From assembly GCF_014836985.1 (NCBI RefSeq), contig NZ_JACSPU010000001.1:1-64000 (forward strand): 64,000 nt of DNA, read 5' to 3'. Made by a program: the position numbers and the translations under genes. Positions 1 through 7,866 of this stretch are shown here, piece after piece. Source of the stretch: Planococcus wigleyi (GTDB lineage: Bacteria > Bacillota > Bacilli > Bacillales_A > Planococcaceae). Under the pieces are notes generated by a model that saw nothing but the letters and a program-made list of their open reading frames with translations, ran no database searches and was not told the DNA's origin. Position 1 is the first letter of the stretch. The number at the start of each line of letters is the position of its first letter.

Positions 1-2
1 CT

Positions 3-134
3 CTGCCGGGCATAAGACAGACCAGCAGTGTGGCGTTTTTTGCCGCGCAGCTGGGTTGGCTTATGACCCAAAGAGCTGGGCGCTGGAGTCTGGACATTGA
101 AAGAACAGCTGGAAAATTATATTTCTCTAAGTAA
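3..134 (+). CDS. C-terminal fragment of an unidentified protein
   Basis: An open frame enters from the left edge and stops with TAA at 132-134, giving 43 residues that end in LYFSK. It is followed within 3 bp by a strong hairpin terminator, which is what a real gene end would show. The fragment is mildly hydrophobic (VAFFAAQLGWLM) and then basic. I do not recognise the family. The frame choice rests on it being the only forward frame that runs right up to the terminator. Confidence 0.45.
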   Translation: MPGIRQTSSVAFFAAQLGWLMTQRAGRWSLDIERTAGKLYFSK

Positions 135-136
135 AG

Positions 137-166
137 AAGCCGGACAGCGTAAAAGCTGTCCGGCTT
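137..166. terminator. Bidirectional intrinsic terminator
   Basis: A 12-bp perfect stem (AAGCCGGACAGC with GCTGTCCGGCTT) and a 6-nt loop lie between two convergent genes. It can serve both the edge gene on the plus strand and liaR on the minus strand. Confidence 0.85.
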
Positions 167-176
167 TATTCATGGT

Positions 177-812
177 TTATTTAGGTGGAGAAATCAGCTT
201 ATGCTGGAAGGCATAAATGACTGCTTGCGTCCGGTCATGGACTTCCAACTTGGCCAGGATGTTGCTGACATGGGTTTTGACGGTTTTGAGGGCGATGAAT
301 AATTGATCCGCTATTTCCTGATTGGTCAAGCCGCCTGCAAGCAGCAGAAGGATTTCCATTTCCCGTTCGGTCAAGTCATCGTGAAGGACGCGTTCATGGC
401 GCATCTGTTTCATCATTTTGCTCATCACTTCCGGTTCGAGAACCGGTGTGCCGTTCATCGTTTCGCGAATGGAGTCGGCAATTCGTGAAGCTTTGGAAGT
501 TTTTAATATGTAGCTGACGGCTCCCGCTTGAAGAGCCGGGTAAACTTTATCGTCGTCGAGGAAACTGGTGACGATCATGATCTTTGCTTCTGGCCATTGG
601 TCGACAATGGCTTTTGTCGCTTCCGCACCATTCATGATGGGCATCACCATGTCCATCAAAATCAAGTCTGGGCGCAGCTCCAATGCCATTTCAACCGCTT
701 CCTGGCCATTCGATGCTTCGCCGGCTACTTCCATATCCTTCTGGGATTGGAGATAAGCTGAGACACCGATGCGGACCATTTCGTGATCATCCACTAATAA
801 GATGCGAATCAT
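177..812 (-). CDS. liaR: LiaR/VraR-type response regulator
   Basis: NarL/FixJ-class response regulator, 211 aa, that would be phosphorylated by the LiaS-like kinase encoded just upstream and then activate the envelope-stress operon. The receiver domain (about 1-120) has the acidic pair DD at 8-9, the phospho-acceptor Asp54 in LMDMVMP and the Lys of ILKTS. A LuxR-type helix-turn-helix follows (about 145-205, LTNQEIADQLF and VKTHVSNIL). An upstream in-frame ATG exists at 830, but the AAAGGAAG ribosome site lies about 8 nt before the ATG at 812, so I use 812. The start overlaps the end of liaS by 26 bp, which implies translational coupling. Identity to the LiaR/VraR branch is supported by the liaF-liaS-liaR order. 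Confidence 0.93.
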   Translation of the reverse strand: MIRILLVDDHEMVRIGVSAYLQSQKDMEVAGEASNGQEAVEMALELRPDLILMDMVMPIMNGAEATKAIVDQWPEAKIMIVTSFLDDDKVYPALQAGAVSYILKTSKASRIADSIRETMNGTPVLEPEVMSKMMKQMRHERVLHDDLTEREMEILLLLAGGLTNQEIADQLFIALKTVKTHVSNILAKLEVHDRTQAVIYAFQHKLISPPK

Positions 813-1833
813 GGGCTTTCTTCCTTTCAATCGGAACTTTTACTTCCACAATCGTACCTTCGGAAGGGACGGAAACAATTTTGCTGGTCGCGCCGATTTC
901 GATGGCGCGTTCTTCAATATGTTTCAACCCGTAAGAAGTTGATTTGGATTGTTCGCTTTCAAAACCGACGCCATTGTCCTGAATGCGCAAAATCGCAAAA
1001 TTATCGCGCTCAATAAAAAGAATATGGACTTCGGTCGCTTTGGAATGGCGCAGTGTGTTCGATAAAGTTTCCTGTGCAATGCGGAACAGGTGGTCTTCTG
1101 CGCCTTTTTGTAGAGGTACTTCTTCCAGTTTGTGCTCGATTGTAAAATAAACTTTTTCCTTTAATTCACTGACCAGTTCAAACAGACCCTGGCGCAGACT
1201 CTTGTCATGCAGGGCGGCAGGACGCAAATGCAAAAGCAGTGCACGCATTTCAAGTTGTGCCTGCTGGACCATCTTCTCCGTCTGCAATAGGCCGGGCTGT
1301 ACATCTTCGTTTTCAGTCATGGAAGACAGCAGCATGGAAGCGGCAAATAACTGCTGCGATACGGAATCATGCAATTCCCTGGCGAGCCGCTGGCGTTCCA
1401 TGATCAGGCGTTCCTGTATGATTTGATCCTGTGTTTCAGCCCGTTCATTGGCGATGCGTGTCAGGCTTTTCCGTTGTGATTCCAACAGTTTCTGCAGCTT
1501 CAAGATGGATCTGGATAAATTGCGCGGCAGGGTTTTCATTTGAGCTGCCTGAACGACTGTCTTGTCTTCATTGCGCAGAAGGGCTTGGAAAATTTCTTCA
1601 ATCTCCTGAACTTTTGCCCGTGATAAGGACTCGGTCCACCACGAGATGCCGACAGACAACGCCAGCATCAAGACAAGCAGCCAAATGCCCAAAGGCAAAC
1701 CAGCGATAAAATCTTCCCACAAGACGGACCAGCTGTTGACCGTTGGCAGTCCGAGCAATGCAAAAAGGATGCTGAAGACGATCAATGCGAATAACAATAT
1801 GAAAAACAGGCTACGGGGCAGAATCTGTTTCAT
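787..1833 (-). CDS. liaS: LiaS/VraS-type sensor histidine kinase
   Basis: Membrane histidine kinase of the HisKA_3 class, 348 aa. Two membrane helices lie at about 8-30 and 44-66 with only a short extracytoplasmic loop, which is the intramembrane-sensing layout of LiaS. A linker and coiled coil lead to the phospho-acceptor His155 in RELHDSVSQQ. The ATPase domain shows the N box (ETLSNTLRHS), the G1 box (DNGVGF) and YGLKHIEERA. I use the ATG at 1833 rather than an upstream ATG at 1863 because GAGGTGAT precedes it correctly and because this start overlaps the liaF stop by 4 bp (ATGA). Known relatives respond to cell-wall antibiotics acting on the lipid II cycle. Confidence 0.93.
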   Translation of the reverse strand: MKQILPRSLFFILLFALIVFSILFALLGLPTVNSWSVLWEDFIAGLPLGIWLLVLMLALSVGISWWTESLSRAKVQEIEEIFQALLRNEDKTVVQAAQMKTLPRNLSRSILKLQKLLESQRKSLTRIANERAETQDQIIQERLIMERQRLARELHDSVSQQLFAASMLLSSMTENEDVQPGLLQTEKMVQQAQLEMRALLLHLRPAALHDKSLRQGLFELVSELKEKVYFTIEHKLEEVPLQKGAEDHLFRIAQETLSNTLRHSKATEVHILFIERDNFAILRIQDNGVGFESEQSKSTSYGLKHIEERAIEIGATSKIVSVPSEGTIVEVKVPIERKKAHDSHLISG

Positions 1834-2528
1834 CTGCGGATCACCTCGACATCTCCCATCCATGTAGTGACGGAAATGATCAATTCGACTTTACTGCCCT
1901 CATCTGCGGGATAGCCGTCTTCCGCGTGGATTGTGCCATTCACAATCCGTTGTTTGTTTCCAGTGAAAAACCGGGCTTCTCCCAGGAGTGTCGAATAGAA
2001 GACGCGTACAGGAACTTCATAAGGCACGACAACCTGGACTTTCCCGAATCCTTGGCGAATGGAAACTAATGAGGTCTTTTTCGGCAATACGGTATGGGTG
2101 GTATCGACCAGGATATCGCCGATAAAGCCTTGTACATGAATATCTTTCCATTCATAGGACTCGATCGGTGTGCTTTGGGCGGACATGACTTTGTTTTGGA
2201 TTAATCCTTTATCAGTAGAACCGTAAAGAGGCGCGGTCTGCAGCCACTCTTCGCCTTTCCATAAACGAAGCAGGAGGTAGATGGCCAGTCCGAAAACCAT
2301 CAGCCGCAAACTCCACATCGACAGGATGGAAACCCCGATGAGAAAAGCACCTGTCCAAAAATAAGAACGGCGGTATTTCACGTTATTTCGCAACGCATAA
2401 TAGATGGTTCCGATACCAAGAAGAATCAAAAACACACTGCCGTTTCCAAAGAAGGCAGCTTCTACGAATATCAATAATAAAGCGCTCAACAGAAAAAACG
2501 CTTGCCTGTTTGTTGAAAAATGCTGCAT
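1830..2528 (-). CDS. liaF: LiaF-type inhibitor of the Lia two-component system
   Basis: LiaF-family membrane protein, 232 aa. The N-terminal third holds short hydrophobic segments forming about four membrane helices. The C-terminal half is a cytoplasmic beta-rich domain (former DUF2154) with repeating motifs such as GDILVDTTHTVLPKKT and GFGKVQVVVPYEV. In Bacillus and Staphylococcus, LiaF holds LiaS in the off state. The start has a good AAGGAGG site. It is separated from the upstream pspA-like gene by a hairpin, so expression is probably stepped down relative to pspA. It overlaps liaS by 4 bp. Confidence 0.9.
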   Translation of the reverse strand: MQHFSTNRQAFFLLSALLLIFVEAAFFGNGSVFLILLGIGTIYYALRNNVKYRRSYFWTGAFLIGVSILSMWSLRLMVFGLAIYLLLRLWKGEEWLQTAPLYGSTDKGLIQNKVMSAQSTPIESYEWKDIHVQGFIGDILVDTTHTVLPKKTSLVSIRQGFGKVQVVVPYEVPVRVFYSTLLGEARFFTGNKQRIVNGTIHAEDGYPADEGSKVELIISVTTWMGDVEVIRR

Positions 2529-2557
2529 AGCTTTTGCCTCCTTCTTTGTATCAGAAA

Positions 2558-2588
2558 AAATGAGAAGAAGAAAAGCTTCTTCTCATTT
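2558..2588 (-). terminator. Internal terminator between pspA and liaF
   Basis: On the minus strand a 13-bp perfect stem (AAATGAGAAGAAG paired with its complement) with a 5-nt loop is followed by a run of six or seven T (plus-strand 2554-2560). It sits between the effector gene and the regulatory genes and probably allows only partial read-through. Confidence 0.8.
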
Positions 2589-2592
2589 CAGT

Positions 2593-3231
2593 TTAAACAA
2601 TTTCTTTGTGGTTTGCGCTATTTTTTTCTAAAGATTCAAGACGGCGTTCCATTGCTGAACGTTCGTGGCGTTCTTCAACTTTAGCGCCCAGCGTTGTGAT
2701 ATAGGAAGCCATGTCGTCGAATGAACCGATGCGTTCGGCGACGAGCTCAGGACTCAGTACTTTATCCATCTGATGATGGGCACGTGTTGCATTTTCCTTG
2801 CCCATCAATTGCAGCTGTTTCACTTTCATGTCTTTCACTTTATGCTTCATTTCCTCGTAACGGTGTTCAAGGCCAGTGAGTTCAGCGATGTTTTCATCCA
2901 GGTTTTGCTGCAAAGTCTTGACGCGGTCGCTGTAAGCCTGCACTTCCATTGCGGCAAAATCAGCAAGGTCGGATTCGCCGGAAGCTTGCGCCAATTCCAA
3001 TTGGTTTTGGCGTTTGTCGAGCATAGCAGATGCCTCAGCCAGTTCTTTCTCCAGTTTACCATTGAGTTGGGACTGGCGCTCTACCCATTTCCCTGTAGCC
3101 GTTGTCTGATTTTCAGCTTCTGTGATGTAGCGGTTCAATAATGCGAGCGGATTCTTTTCCTCTTTCTTTGCAACGACCGCATCCAGGTCAGTTGCGACGG
3201 CAAATTTGAAACGTTCCCATAAAGTTGTCAT
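2593..3231 (-). CDS. PspA/IM30 family phage-shock protein (LiaH-like)
   Basis: PspA/IM30 (LiaH) family protein, 212 aa, a peripheral membrane protein that forms large oligomers and protects a damaged cytoplasmic membrane. It starts with an amphipathic helix (TTLWERFKFAVATDLDAVV). This is followed by almost uninterrupted coiled coil rich in Glu, Gln and Lys, including the family-typical GKWVERQSQLNGKLE and AMEVQAYSDRVKTLQ. The length matches the family. It is downstream of a small membrane protein gene, a layout like liaI-liaH in Bacillus. Its ribosome site AAGGAGG is strong, as expected for an abundant stress effector. Confidence 0.9.
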   Translation of the reverse strand: MTTLWERFKFAVATDLDAVVAKKEEKNPLALLNRYITEAENQTTATGKWVERQSQLNGKLEKELAEASAMLDKRQNQLELAQASGESDLADFAAMEVQAYSDRVKTLQQNLDENIAELTGLEHRYEEMKHKVKDMKVKQLQLMGKENATRAHHQMDKVLSPELVAERIGSFDDMASYITTLGAKVEERHERSAMERRLESLEKNSANHKEIV

Positions 3232-3244
3232 ATTCGTTTCCTCC

Positions 3245-3592
3245 TTATTTGTTTAATTTATTCCATTGATGTTCAAAGTTCGTAAATGGATCGCTTTCTT
3301 TCACAGCTTCAAGTGAAACGCTTTGGCCATTCCATTGGCGGTAGATCATCCACAAGCCAGCAAGTGCAGCGGCGCCGATCAATGCAGGCACATTCGATAT
3401 GGCTGCAAGTCCGCCGATGACACCAACAAATGCCCACCAGAATTTCGCCAATGCCGTGGTGCTTCTTAAGTAATAATGCACCCCCGCATAGACAATCACT
3501 AACGATACTGCCAGTCCGATCATTGGGCCCAGGTTGGAAAGTGCGACGATTCCGGCAATGATGCCGAGGGTAATTAACCAAAATTTGTTCAT
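3245..3592 (-). CDS. Small membrane protein at head of lia operon
   Basis: A 115-aa protein with about four hydrophobic stretches (NKFWLITLGIIAGIVAL, MIGLAVSLVIVYAGV, KFWWAFVGVIGGLAAI, LIGAAALAGLWMIY) and a short polar C-tail ending in WNKLNK. It resembles the Lmo0954-type membrane proteins that belong to LiaR regulons in Listeria and takes the position LiaI has in Bacillus. The ATG at 3592 is chosen because GAGGAGG lies 8 nt upstream; an earlier in-frame Met at 3610 would place that site inside the gene. It is the first gene of the lia operon. It probably anchors the PspA-like protein at the membrane, which is inferred from position. Confidence 0.8.
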   Translation of the reverse strand: MNKFWLITLGIIAGIVALSNLGPMIGLAVSLVIVYAGVHYYLRSTTALAKFWWAFVGVIGGLAAISNVPALIGAAALAGLWMIYRQWNGQSVSLEAVKESDPFTNFEHQWNKLNK

Positions 3593-3621
3593 CTTTTTTC
3601 CTCCTCTCAATTTCTAACCTA

Positions 3622-3650
3622 ATCATACTAAGCATGCGCATTTTCCAATA
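3622..3650 (-). promoter_or_regulatory. Possible promoter of the lia operon
   Basis: On the minus strand a TATGAT -10 (3622-3627) sits about 30 bp upstream of the first gene. Upstream are TATTGG at 17 bp or TTGGAA at 15 bp, neither a good -35, which would fit an activator-dependent promoter. A LiaR site may lie just upstream (around 3650-3665, GTCAGAGAC), but I cannot confirm it by eye. Confidence 0.4.
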
Positions 3651-3804
3651 CGGTCTCTGACTGCATCTTTTACTAGGACCTGAGGCGTAGAAGCGTCTAA
3701 GTACCGCAAATTGGGAGGTGAAGTGCTATACTATTTTCTACTCCAATAAAACATTAACCATTTCAAATGGGATCTATTTTATAAGAAGAAAGAGGCGGTC
3801 CTCT

Positions 3805-4893
3805 ATGAAAATACTGGCGGGCATCGGTGGTGCCTTATTGGTTTATACATCACTCATTGCGTATCTTGGCTGGGCGGTCTATAGTTGGCTGGCCAGTTTT
3901 TGGGAAGGGGCGAATCCATGGGTTTTTGCGGTTCTGTGGCTGGTTGTTGCCTATAGTTACATCATTGGGCGAATCGGCCACAAGTGGTTGGGTTTCACGA
4001 TTCTGGGTTCCTATTGGTTCGCATTTTTACAGTATGCGATCCTGGTGATTCCGGTTGCGAATGTCCTCGTACTGGCAGTTGAGTTTATGGACGATGTGTT
4101 CATTATCGGCAGTGCTGCTGCGATAATATTGCTGGTGATATTTATTGTGGGCACTTATTTGGCTTATAGTCCGGTCGTCCGGAACCTGGAAATCACAGTA
4201 GATGGAAAAGAAGCCGATCCTTTGCATATGGTCATCGGCTCCGATTTTCATCTGGGGGTTTTATCAGGGAAAAGCCATTTGCAGCGTTTCGTGGACAAGA
4301 CCAATGCGCTCGATCCGGATGTAGTGTTTTTAGCTGGTGATCTCGTGGACGATGATCCTGTCTGGTTTGCCCGCTATGGCATGGGCGAGGTAATGGCGCA
4401 ATTGCATCCTTCACTTGGTGTTTACGGAGTATTGGGGAACCACGAATACTACGGCAAAAAAATTCCTTTGCTGGTAAGGCTGATGGAAAAATCGGGAGTA
4501 AATATATTAAGAGATGAAACTATTCTTGTGGGAAATCGTTTCTATTTGACGGGGCGTGAAGACCGGACGAACGGCAAGCGCCATCCGCTGGCTCAGCTGA
4601 AGCCGGAAAAAGGCGGAATGCCGTGGATCATCATGGACCATACACCTTCTGATCTGAAAAAACCGGTGGAACTGGATGCCGATTTCCATATGTCAGGCCA
4701 TACCCACAAAGGACAGATGTGGCCCAATCATTTATTGACAAGAAGGATTTTTGAATTGGATTACGGGTATCGGTTAATAAAGAAGACGCATTTCGTGGTA
4801 TCTTCGGGTTTCGGCTTTTGGGGACCGCCTTTGCGTATTGGAAGCCGCTCAGAACTATGGTCGGTGAAAATGAATTTCCGGCCTTCTTCGTAA
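3805..4893 (+). CDS. Membrane-anchored metallophosphoesterase
   Basis: Calcineurin-like metallophosphoesterase, 362 aa, with three or four N-terminal membrane helices (about 5-115). Its catalytic domain shows the full metal-binding set in order: SDFHLG, AGDLVDDD, GNHEYYG, MDHTPSD and GHTHKGQMWP. This is the YkuE-like group of bacterial membrane phosphoesterases; the natural substrate is not known for most members. I place the start at the ATG at 3805, preceded by AGAGGCGG, rather than an ATG 87 bp upstream with no ribosome site. The dedA gene follows after 14 bp, so the two may be co-transcribed. Confidence 0.88.
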   Translation: MKILAGIGGALLVYTSLIAYLGWAVYSWLASFWEGANPWVFAVLWLVVAYSYIIGRIGHKWLGFTILGSYWFAFLQYAILVIPVANVLVLAVEFMDDVFIIGSAAAIILLVIFIVGTYLAYSPVVRNLEITVDGKEADPLHMVIGSDFHLGVLSGKSHLQRFVDKTNALDPDVVFLAGDLVDDDPVWFARYGMGEVMAQLHPSLGVYGVLGNHEYYGKKIPLLVRLMEKSGVNILRDETILVGNRFYLTGREDRTNGKRHPLAQLKPEKGGMPWIIMDHTPSDLKKPVELDADFHMSGHTHKGQMWPNHLLTRRIFELDYGYRLIKKTHFVVSSGFGFWGPPLRIGSRSELWSVKMNFRPSS

Positions 4894-4907
4894 AAAGGAG
4901 TGTTTAG

Positions 4908-5519
4908 ATGGAAGATTGGATTACATCAGTCATGTCGGATTATGGCTATTTCGGCATCTTTCTGCTGATTATGCTGGAGAATGTTTTTCCGCCGATACCG
5001 TCAGAAGTGATTTTGACGGTCGGTGGATTTATGACCACAACGACAACGATGACTATACCGGGAGTGATCATGGCCTCGACTGCCGGATCGGTTGTGGGTG
5101 CAGTTGCTTTATACGGTGTCGGTTTGTTGCTGGACGTGGAGCGATTGGAAAAAATCATTGATAAGTACGGCAATTGGTTGCGTGTGAAGAAGTCTGATAT
5201 ACATAAAGCAGATGCCTGGTTCGACCGCTTTGGAATATGGACAGTGTTTTTCGGACGGTTAATTCCTTTAGTGCGCAGTCTCATTTCAATTCCTGCAGGG
5301 ATGTCGAATATGAAATTTTGGCTATTCTTAACTTTTACGACTCTTGGCACCTTGATCTGGAATACGGTATTGGTGTTTGTCGGAGAAGCAGTAGGCGATA
5401 ATAGAGAGCAAATCATGCATCAATTGGAACTCTACTCCAACGTAGTCTATGTTTTGATAGCATTATGCGGTATCGCGGCTATTTGGTATTATTTTAAGAA
5501 GATTAGAGCACGCAACTAA
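4908..5519 (+). CDS. DedA family membrane protein
   Basis: DedA/VTT-domain inner membrane protein, 203 aa. The N-terminal signature ENVFPPIPSEVIL and the central FGRLIPLVRSLISIPAG (with the conserved FxRxxPxxR pattern) identify the family, and about five hydrophobic segments are present. Family members act in lipid carrier recycling (undecaprenyl phosphate or phosphatidylethanolamine flipping) and membrane homeostasis. The specific substrate here cannot be read from the sequence. A GGAG ribosome site precedes the ATG. It lies directly after the metallophosphoesterase gene. Confidence 0.9.
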   Translation: MEDWITSVMSDYGYFGIFLLIMLENVFPPIPSEVILTVGGFMTTTTTMTIPGVIMASTAGSVVGAVALYGVGLLLDVERLEKIIDKYGNWLRVKKSDIHKADAWFDRFGIWTVFFGRLIPLVRSLISIPAGMSNMKFWLFLTFTTLGTLIWNTVLVFVGEAVGDNREQIMHQLELYSNVVYVLIALCGIAAIWYYFKKIRARN

Positions 5520-5523
5520 CAGG

Positions 5524-5552
5524 AAACTGCTGGCAATTGCCCGCAGTTTTTT
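5524..5552 (+). terminator. Terminator after dedA
   Basis: Stem AAACTGC/GCAGTTT with a 12-nt loop, followed by a T run. The loop and 3' arm overlap the promoter of the next gene. Confidence 0.65.
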
Positions 5553-5565
5553 AAATTGCTATAAT
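5537..5565 (+). promoter_or_regulatory. SigA promoter of hydroxyacid dehydrogenase gene
   Basis: TTGCCC (5537-5542), a 17-bp spacer and TATAAT (5560-5565), about 30 bp upstream of the ATG. The -35 box lies inside the upstream terminator hairpin. Confidence 0.75.
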
Positions 5566-5594
5566 CAGGGCATAGCAGAGAATGGGGGATTTCT

Positions 5595-6545
5595 ATGAAG
5601 CCGATTGTATTCATCACACAAAAACTGCCGGATAAGGCAGTAGCTGGATTAAAGGAACAATATGAAGTCCGGATGTGGCCGGAAGAAGACACCCACGCAC
5701 CACGCGAAAAATTGCTTGAAGAAGCGAAAGAAGCGCATGCGCTTTGGACGATGCTGTCCGACCAAATCGATAATGAAGTATTTGAAGCAGCACCTAACTT
5801 GAAAATTGTCAGCAATCTGGCAGTTGGCTACAACAATATTGACTTGGGGGCAGCCCGCAAACATGGTGTGACCGTCACCAACACACCTGATGTCTTGACG
5901 GAAGCTACTGCAGACCTGACCTTTGCTTTACTCCTGGCAACAGCCCGCAGAATCATTGAAGCGGAAAAGACGGTTCGCTCAGGTGAATGGAAATCCTGGA
6001 CTCCAATGGGGATGACGGGACAGAATGTTGGCGGGGCAACGCTTGGAATCATTGGCATGGGACGTATCGGCGAAGCGGTGGCTCGCCGTGCGCAAGGATT
6101 TGGCATGGACGTCCTGTATCATAACCGGACGCGTCGAAGCTTGGAAGATGTGCGTTATGCCGGATTCGAGGAATTGCTGAAGGTTTCGGATTATGTGGTC
6201 ATCTTGACGCCGCTGACACCGGAAACCGAAGGGATGATCGGAGCAGCCGAATTGGAATTGATGAAAGACACTGCTTGCCTCATCAACGTTGCCAGAGGCG
6301 GCATCGTCGATGAAATGGCTTTATACGAAGCTTTAAAAGACAACAAAATTTGGGGCGCCGGGCTCGATGTCTTTGAGCAGGAACCAGTTCCGCTCGATCA
6401 TCCGCTGCTGACATTGCCGAATGTTACGGTATTGCCGCATATCGGCAGTGCAACGATTCAGACCCGTCTGGAGATGATGGCGTTGAATGCAGAAGCAATC
6501 AGCGCTTGTCTGGAAAGCCGGTCGGTGAAAAACAGAGTCTGCTGA
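5595..6545 (+). CDS. D-2-hydroxyacid dehydrogenase (glyoxylate/hydroxypyruvate reductase type)
   Basis: NAD(P)-dependent D-isomer specific 2-hydroxyacid dehydrogenase, 316 aa. The nucleotide-binding motif GMGRIGEAVARR is in the middle. The catalytic triad is visible as Arg in NVARGGIVDE, Glu in GLDVFEQEP and His in LPHIGSAT. The closest functional groups are glyoxylate and hydroxypyruvate reductases (D-glycerate dehydrogenase), which reduce 2-oxoacids to D-2-hydroxyacids; exact substrate preference is an inference. The gene has its own promoter and terminator, so it is monocistronic. Confidence 0.88.
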   Translation: MKPIVFITQKLPDKAVAGLKEQYEVRMWPEEDTHAPREKLLEEAKEAHALWTMLSDQIDNEVFEAAPNLKIVSNLAVGYNNIDLGAARKHGVTVTNTPDVLTEATADLTFALLLATARRIIEAEKTVRSGEWKSWTPMGMTGQNVGGATLGIIGMGRIGEAVARRAQGFGMDVLYHNRTRRSLEDVRYAGFEELLKVSDYVVILTPLTPETEGMIGAAELELMKDTACLINVARGGIVDEMALYEALKDNKIWGAGLDVFEQEPVPLDHPLLTLPNVTVLPHIGSATIQTRLEMMALNAEAISACLESRSVKNRVC

Positions 6546-6558
6546 ATAAATTTAAAGA

Positions 6559-6589
6559 AAAAGACAGCTGCCGTTCAGCTGTCTTTTTT
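6559..6589 (+). terminator. Terminator
   Basis: Perfect 12-bp stem AAAAGACAGCTG/CAGCTGTCTTTT with a 5-nt loop and a T run. Confidence 0.88.
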
Positions 6590-6632
6590 GAAGTTAAGAA
6601 TGGAGTGCGGGATTTCTTCCAACGAGCCGAAG

Positions 6633-6661
6633 TTGAACTTTGCCGTTATTTATTGTAAAAT
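6633..6661 (+). promoter_or_regulatory. SigA promoter of trhO
   Basis: TTGAAC (6633-6638), 17-bp spacer, TAAAAT (6656-6661), about 60 bp upstream of the trhO ATG. Confidence 0.75.
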
Positions 6662-6723
6662 GGTTGAGGTTTTCACTGCCTTTTCGGCACAGAAACAAAT
6701 TGAGGAAATAGGAGGTATGATTC

Positions 6724-7686
6724 ATGCAAAATCATACACACAATGTCTTACTTTATTACCTATATACACCGATTGAAGATCCGGAGGCTTTTGCGGTTGA
6801 GCATTTGGCGGCCTGTAAAGAGCTTGAGCTGAAAGGGCGTATCCTTGTTTCTGAAGAAGGAATCAATGGTACATGTTCAGGAACTATTGAACAAACTGAG
6901 GCTTATATGGAAATGGTGAAAAGCGATCCGCGCTTCTCAGACATCGTTTTCAAAATTGACGCTGCTGAAGGCCATGCATTCAAAAAAATGCATGTTCGTG
7001 CGAAAAAAGAAATCGTTCACCTTGGACTTGAAGAAGATATCAACCCGAATGAACTGACAGGCACTTACTTGGAGCCGGTTGAATTTTACAAGCAGATGCA
7101 GCAGCAGGACACTATCGTCTTGGATGCGCGCAATGATTACGAATACGATCTTGGGCATTTCCGCAACTCGGTCCGTCCGGATATTGAAAACTTCCGTGAC
7201 CTTCCGGAATGGATCCGTGACAACAAAGAACAATTCGAAGGCAAGAAAATTTTGACGTATTGTACAGGCGGCATCCGCTGTGAAAAATTCTCAGGCTGGC
7301 TGAAAAAAGAAGGCTTTGAAGATGTTGCTCAATTACATGGCGGTATTGTCACTTACGGCAAAGATCCTGAAGTGAAAGGCGACCTGTGGGACGGACAATT
7401 ATACGTCTTTGATGAGCGTATCGCTGTGCCGGTCAACCAAATTGAACACACGATTGTTGGAAAAGACCATTTTACTGGTGAACCTTGCGAACGCTATGTA
7501 AACTGCGCGAATCCTGAATGCAACGCGAAAATTCTGGCTTCTGAAGAAAACGAACATAAATACATGCGTTCATGTTCAGATGAATGCCGCGAACACCCGC
7601 GCAACCGTTATGCTTTTGAACACGGATTGAACGGGGAACAAGTACAGGCGCGTCTTGATGCGTTGAAAGAAACAACTAACGTTTAA
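6724..7686 (+). CDS. trhO: tRNA uridine-34 hydroxylase TrhO (rhodanese family)
   Basis: UPF0176/TrhO protein, 320 aa, which makes 5-hydroxyuridine at wobble position 34 of tRNA using oxygen, the first step towards 5-methoxyuridine (mo5U) in Gram-positive bacteria. The N-terminal acylphosphatase-like domain contains [13 protein letters not shown]. The central rhodanese domain holds the active-site Cys in [16 protein letters not shown]-terminal Cys cluster (CANPECNAK and [13 protein letters not shown]) is typical of the family. Length matches. The ATG is preceded by AGGAGGT. It has its own promoter and is bracketed by terminators. Confidence 0.93.
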   Translation: MQNHTHNVLLYYLYTPIEDPEAFAVEHLAACKELELKGRILVSEEGINGTCSGTIEQTEAYMEMVKSDPRFSDIVFKIDAAEGHAFKKMHVRAKKEIVHLGLEEDINPNELTGTYLEPVEFYKQMQQQDTIVLDARNDYEYDLGHFRNSVRPDIENFRDLPEWIRDNKEQFEGKKILTYCTGGIRCEKFSGWLKKEGFEDVAQLHGGIVTYGKDPEVKGDLWDGQLYVFDERIAVPVNQIEHTIVGKDHFTGEPCERYVNCANPECNAKILASEENEHKYMRSCSDECREHPRNRYAFEHGLNGEQVQARLDALKETTNV

Positions 7687-7694
7687 TGGAATCT

Positions 7695-7723
7695 AAAAAA
7701 GCTGCCGAATCGGCAGCTTTTTT
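7695..7723. terminator. Bidirectional terminator
   Basis: Perfect palindrome AAAAAAGCTGCCGA/TCGGCAGCTTTTTT between convergent genes, with T runs in both directions. Confidence 0.9.
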
Positions 7724-7737
7724 GTTTTGGATTCCGT

Positions 7738-7866
7738 TTATTTTTCTACTTCTTCCTGGCAGTCAAAGCAGACCAATTCTCCGTCTACATAAACTCCATC
7801 GAGAAATCCATCACGGCAATAGACGTCTTTACCACAATTGCTGCAGGGCCCGATGAGTTCACGCAT
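7738..7866 (-). CDS. Small zinc-ribbon protein coupled to MerR regulator
   Basis: A 42-aa protein with two CxxC pairs (PCSNCGKD and VCFDCQEE) spaced about 22 residues apart, which looks like a single zinc ribbon. The frame is open further upstream within the regulator gene, but the ATG at 7866 is the likely start because GAAGGT lies about 9 nt before it and it overlaps the regulator stop codon by 8 bp. It is therefore translated with the MerR-family gene. No function is known to me; it could be a partner or stability factor of the regulator. Confidence 0.65.
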   Translation of the reverse strand: MRELIGPCSNCGKDVYCRDGFLDGVYVDGELVCFDCQEEVEK

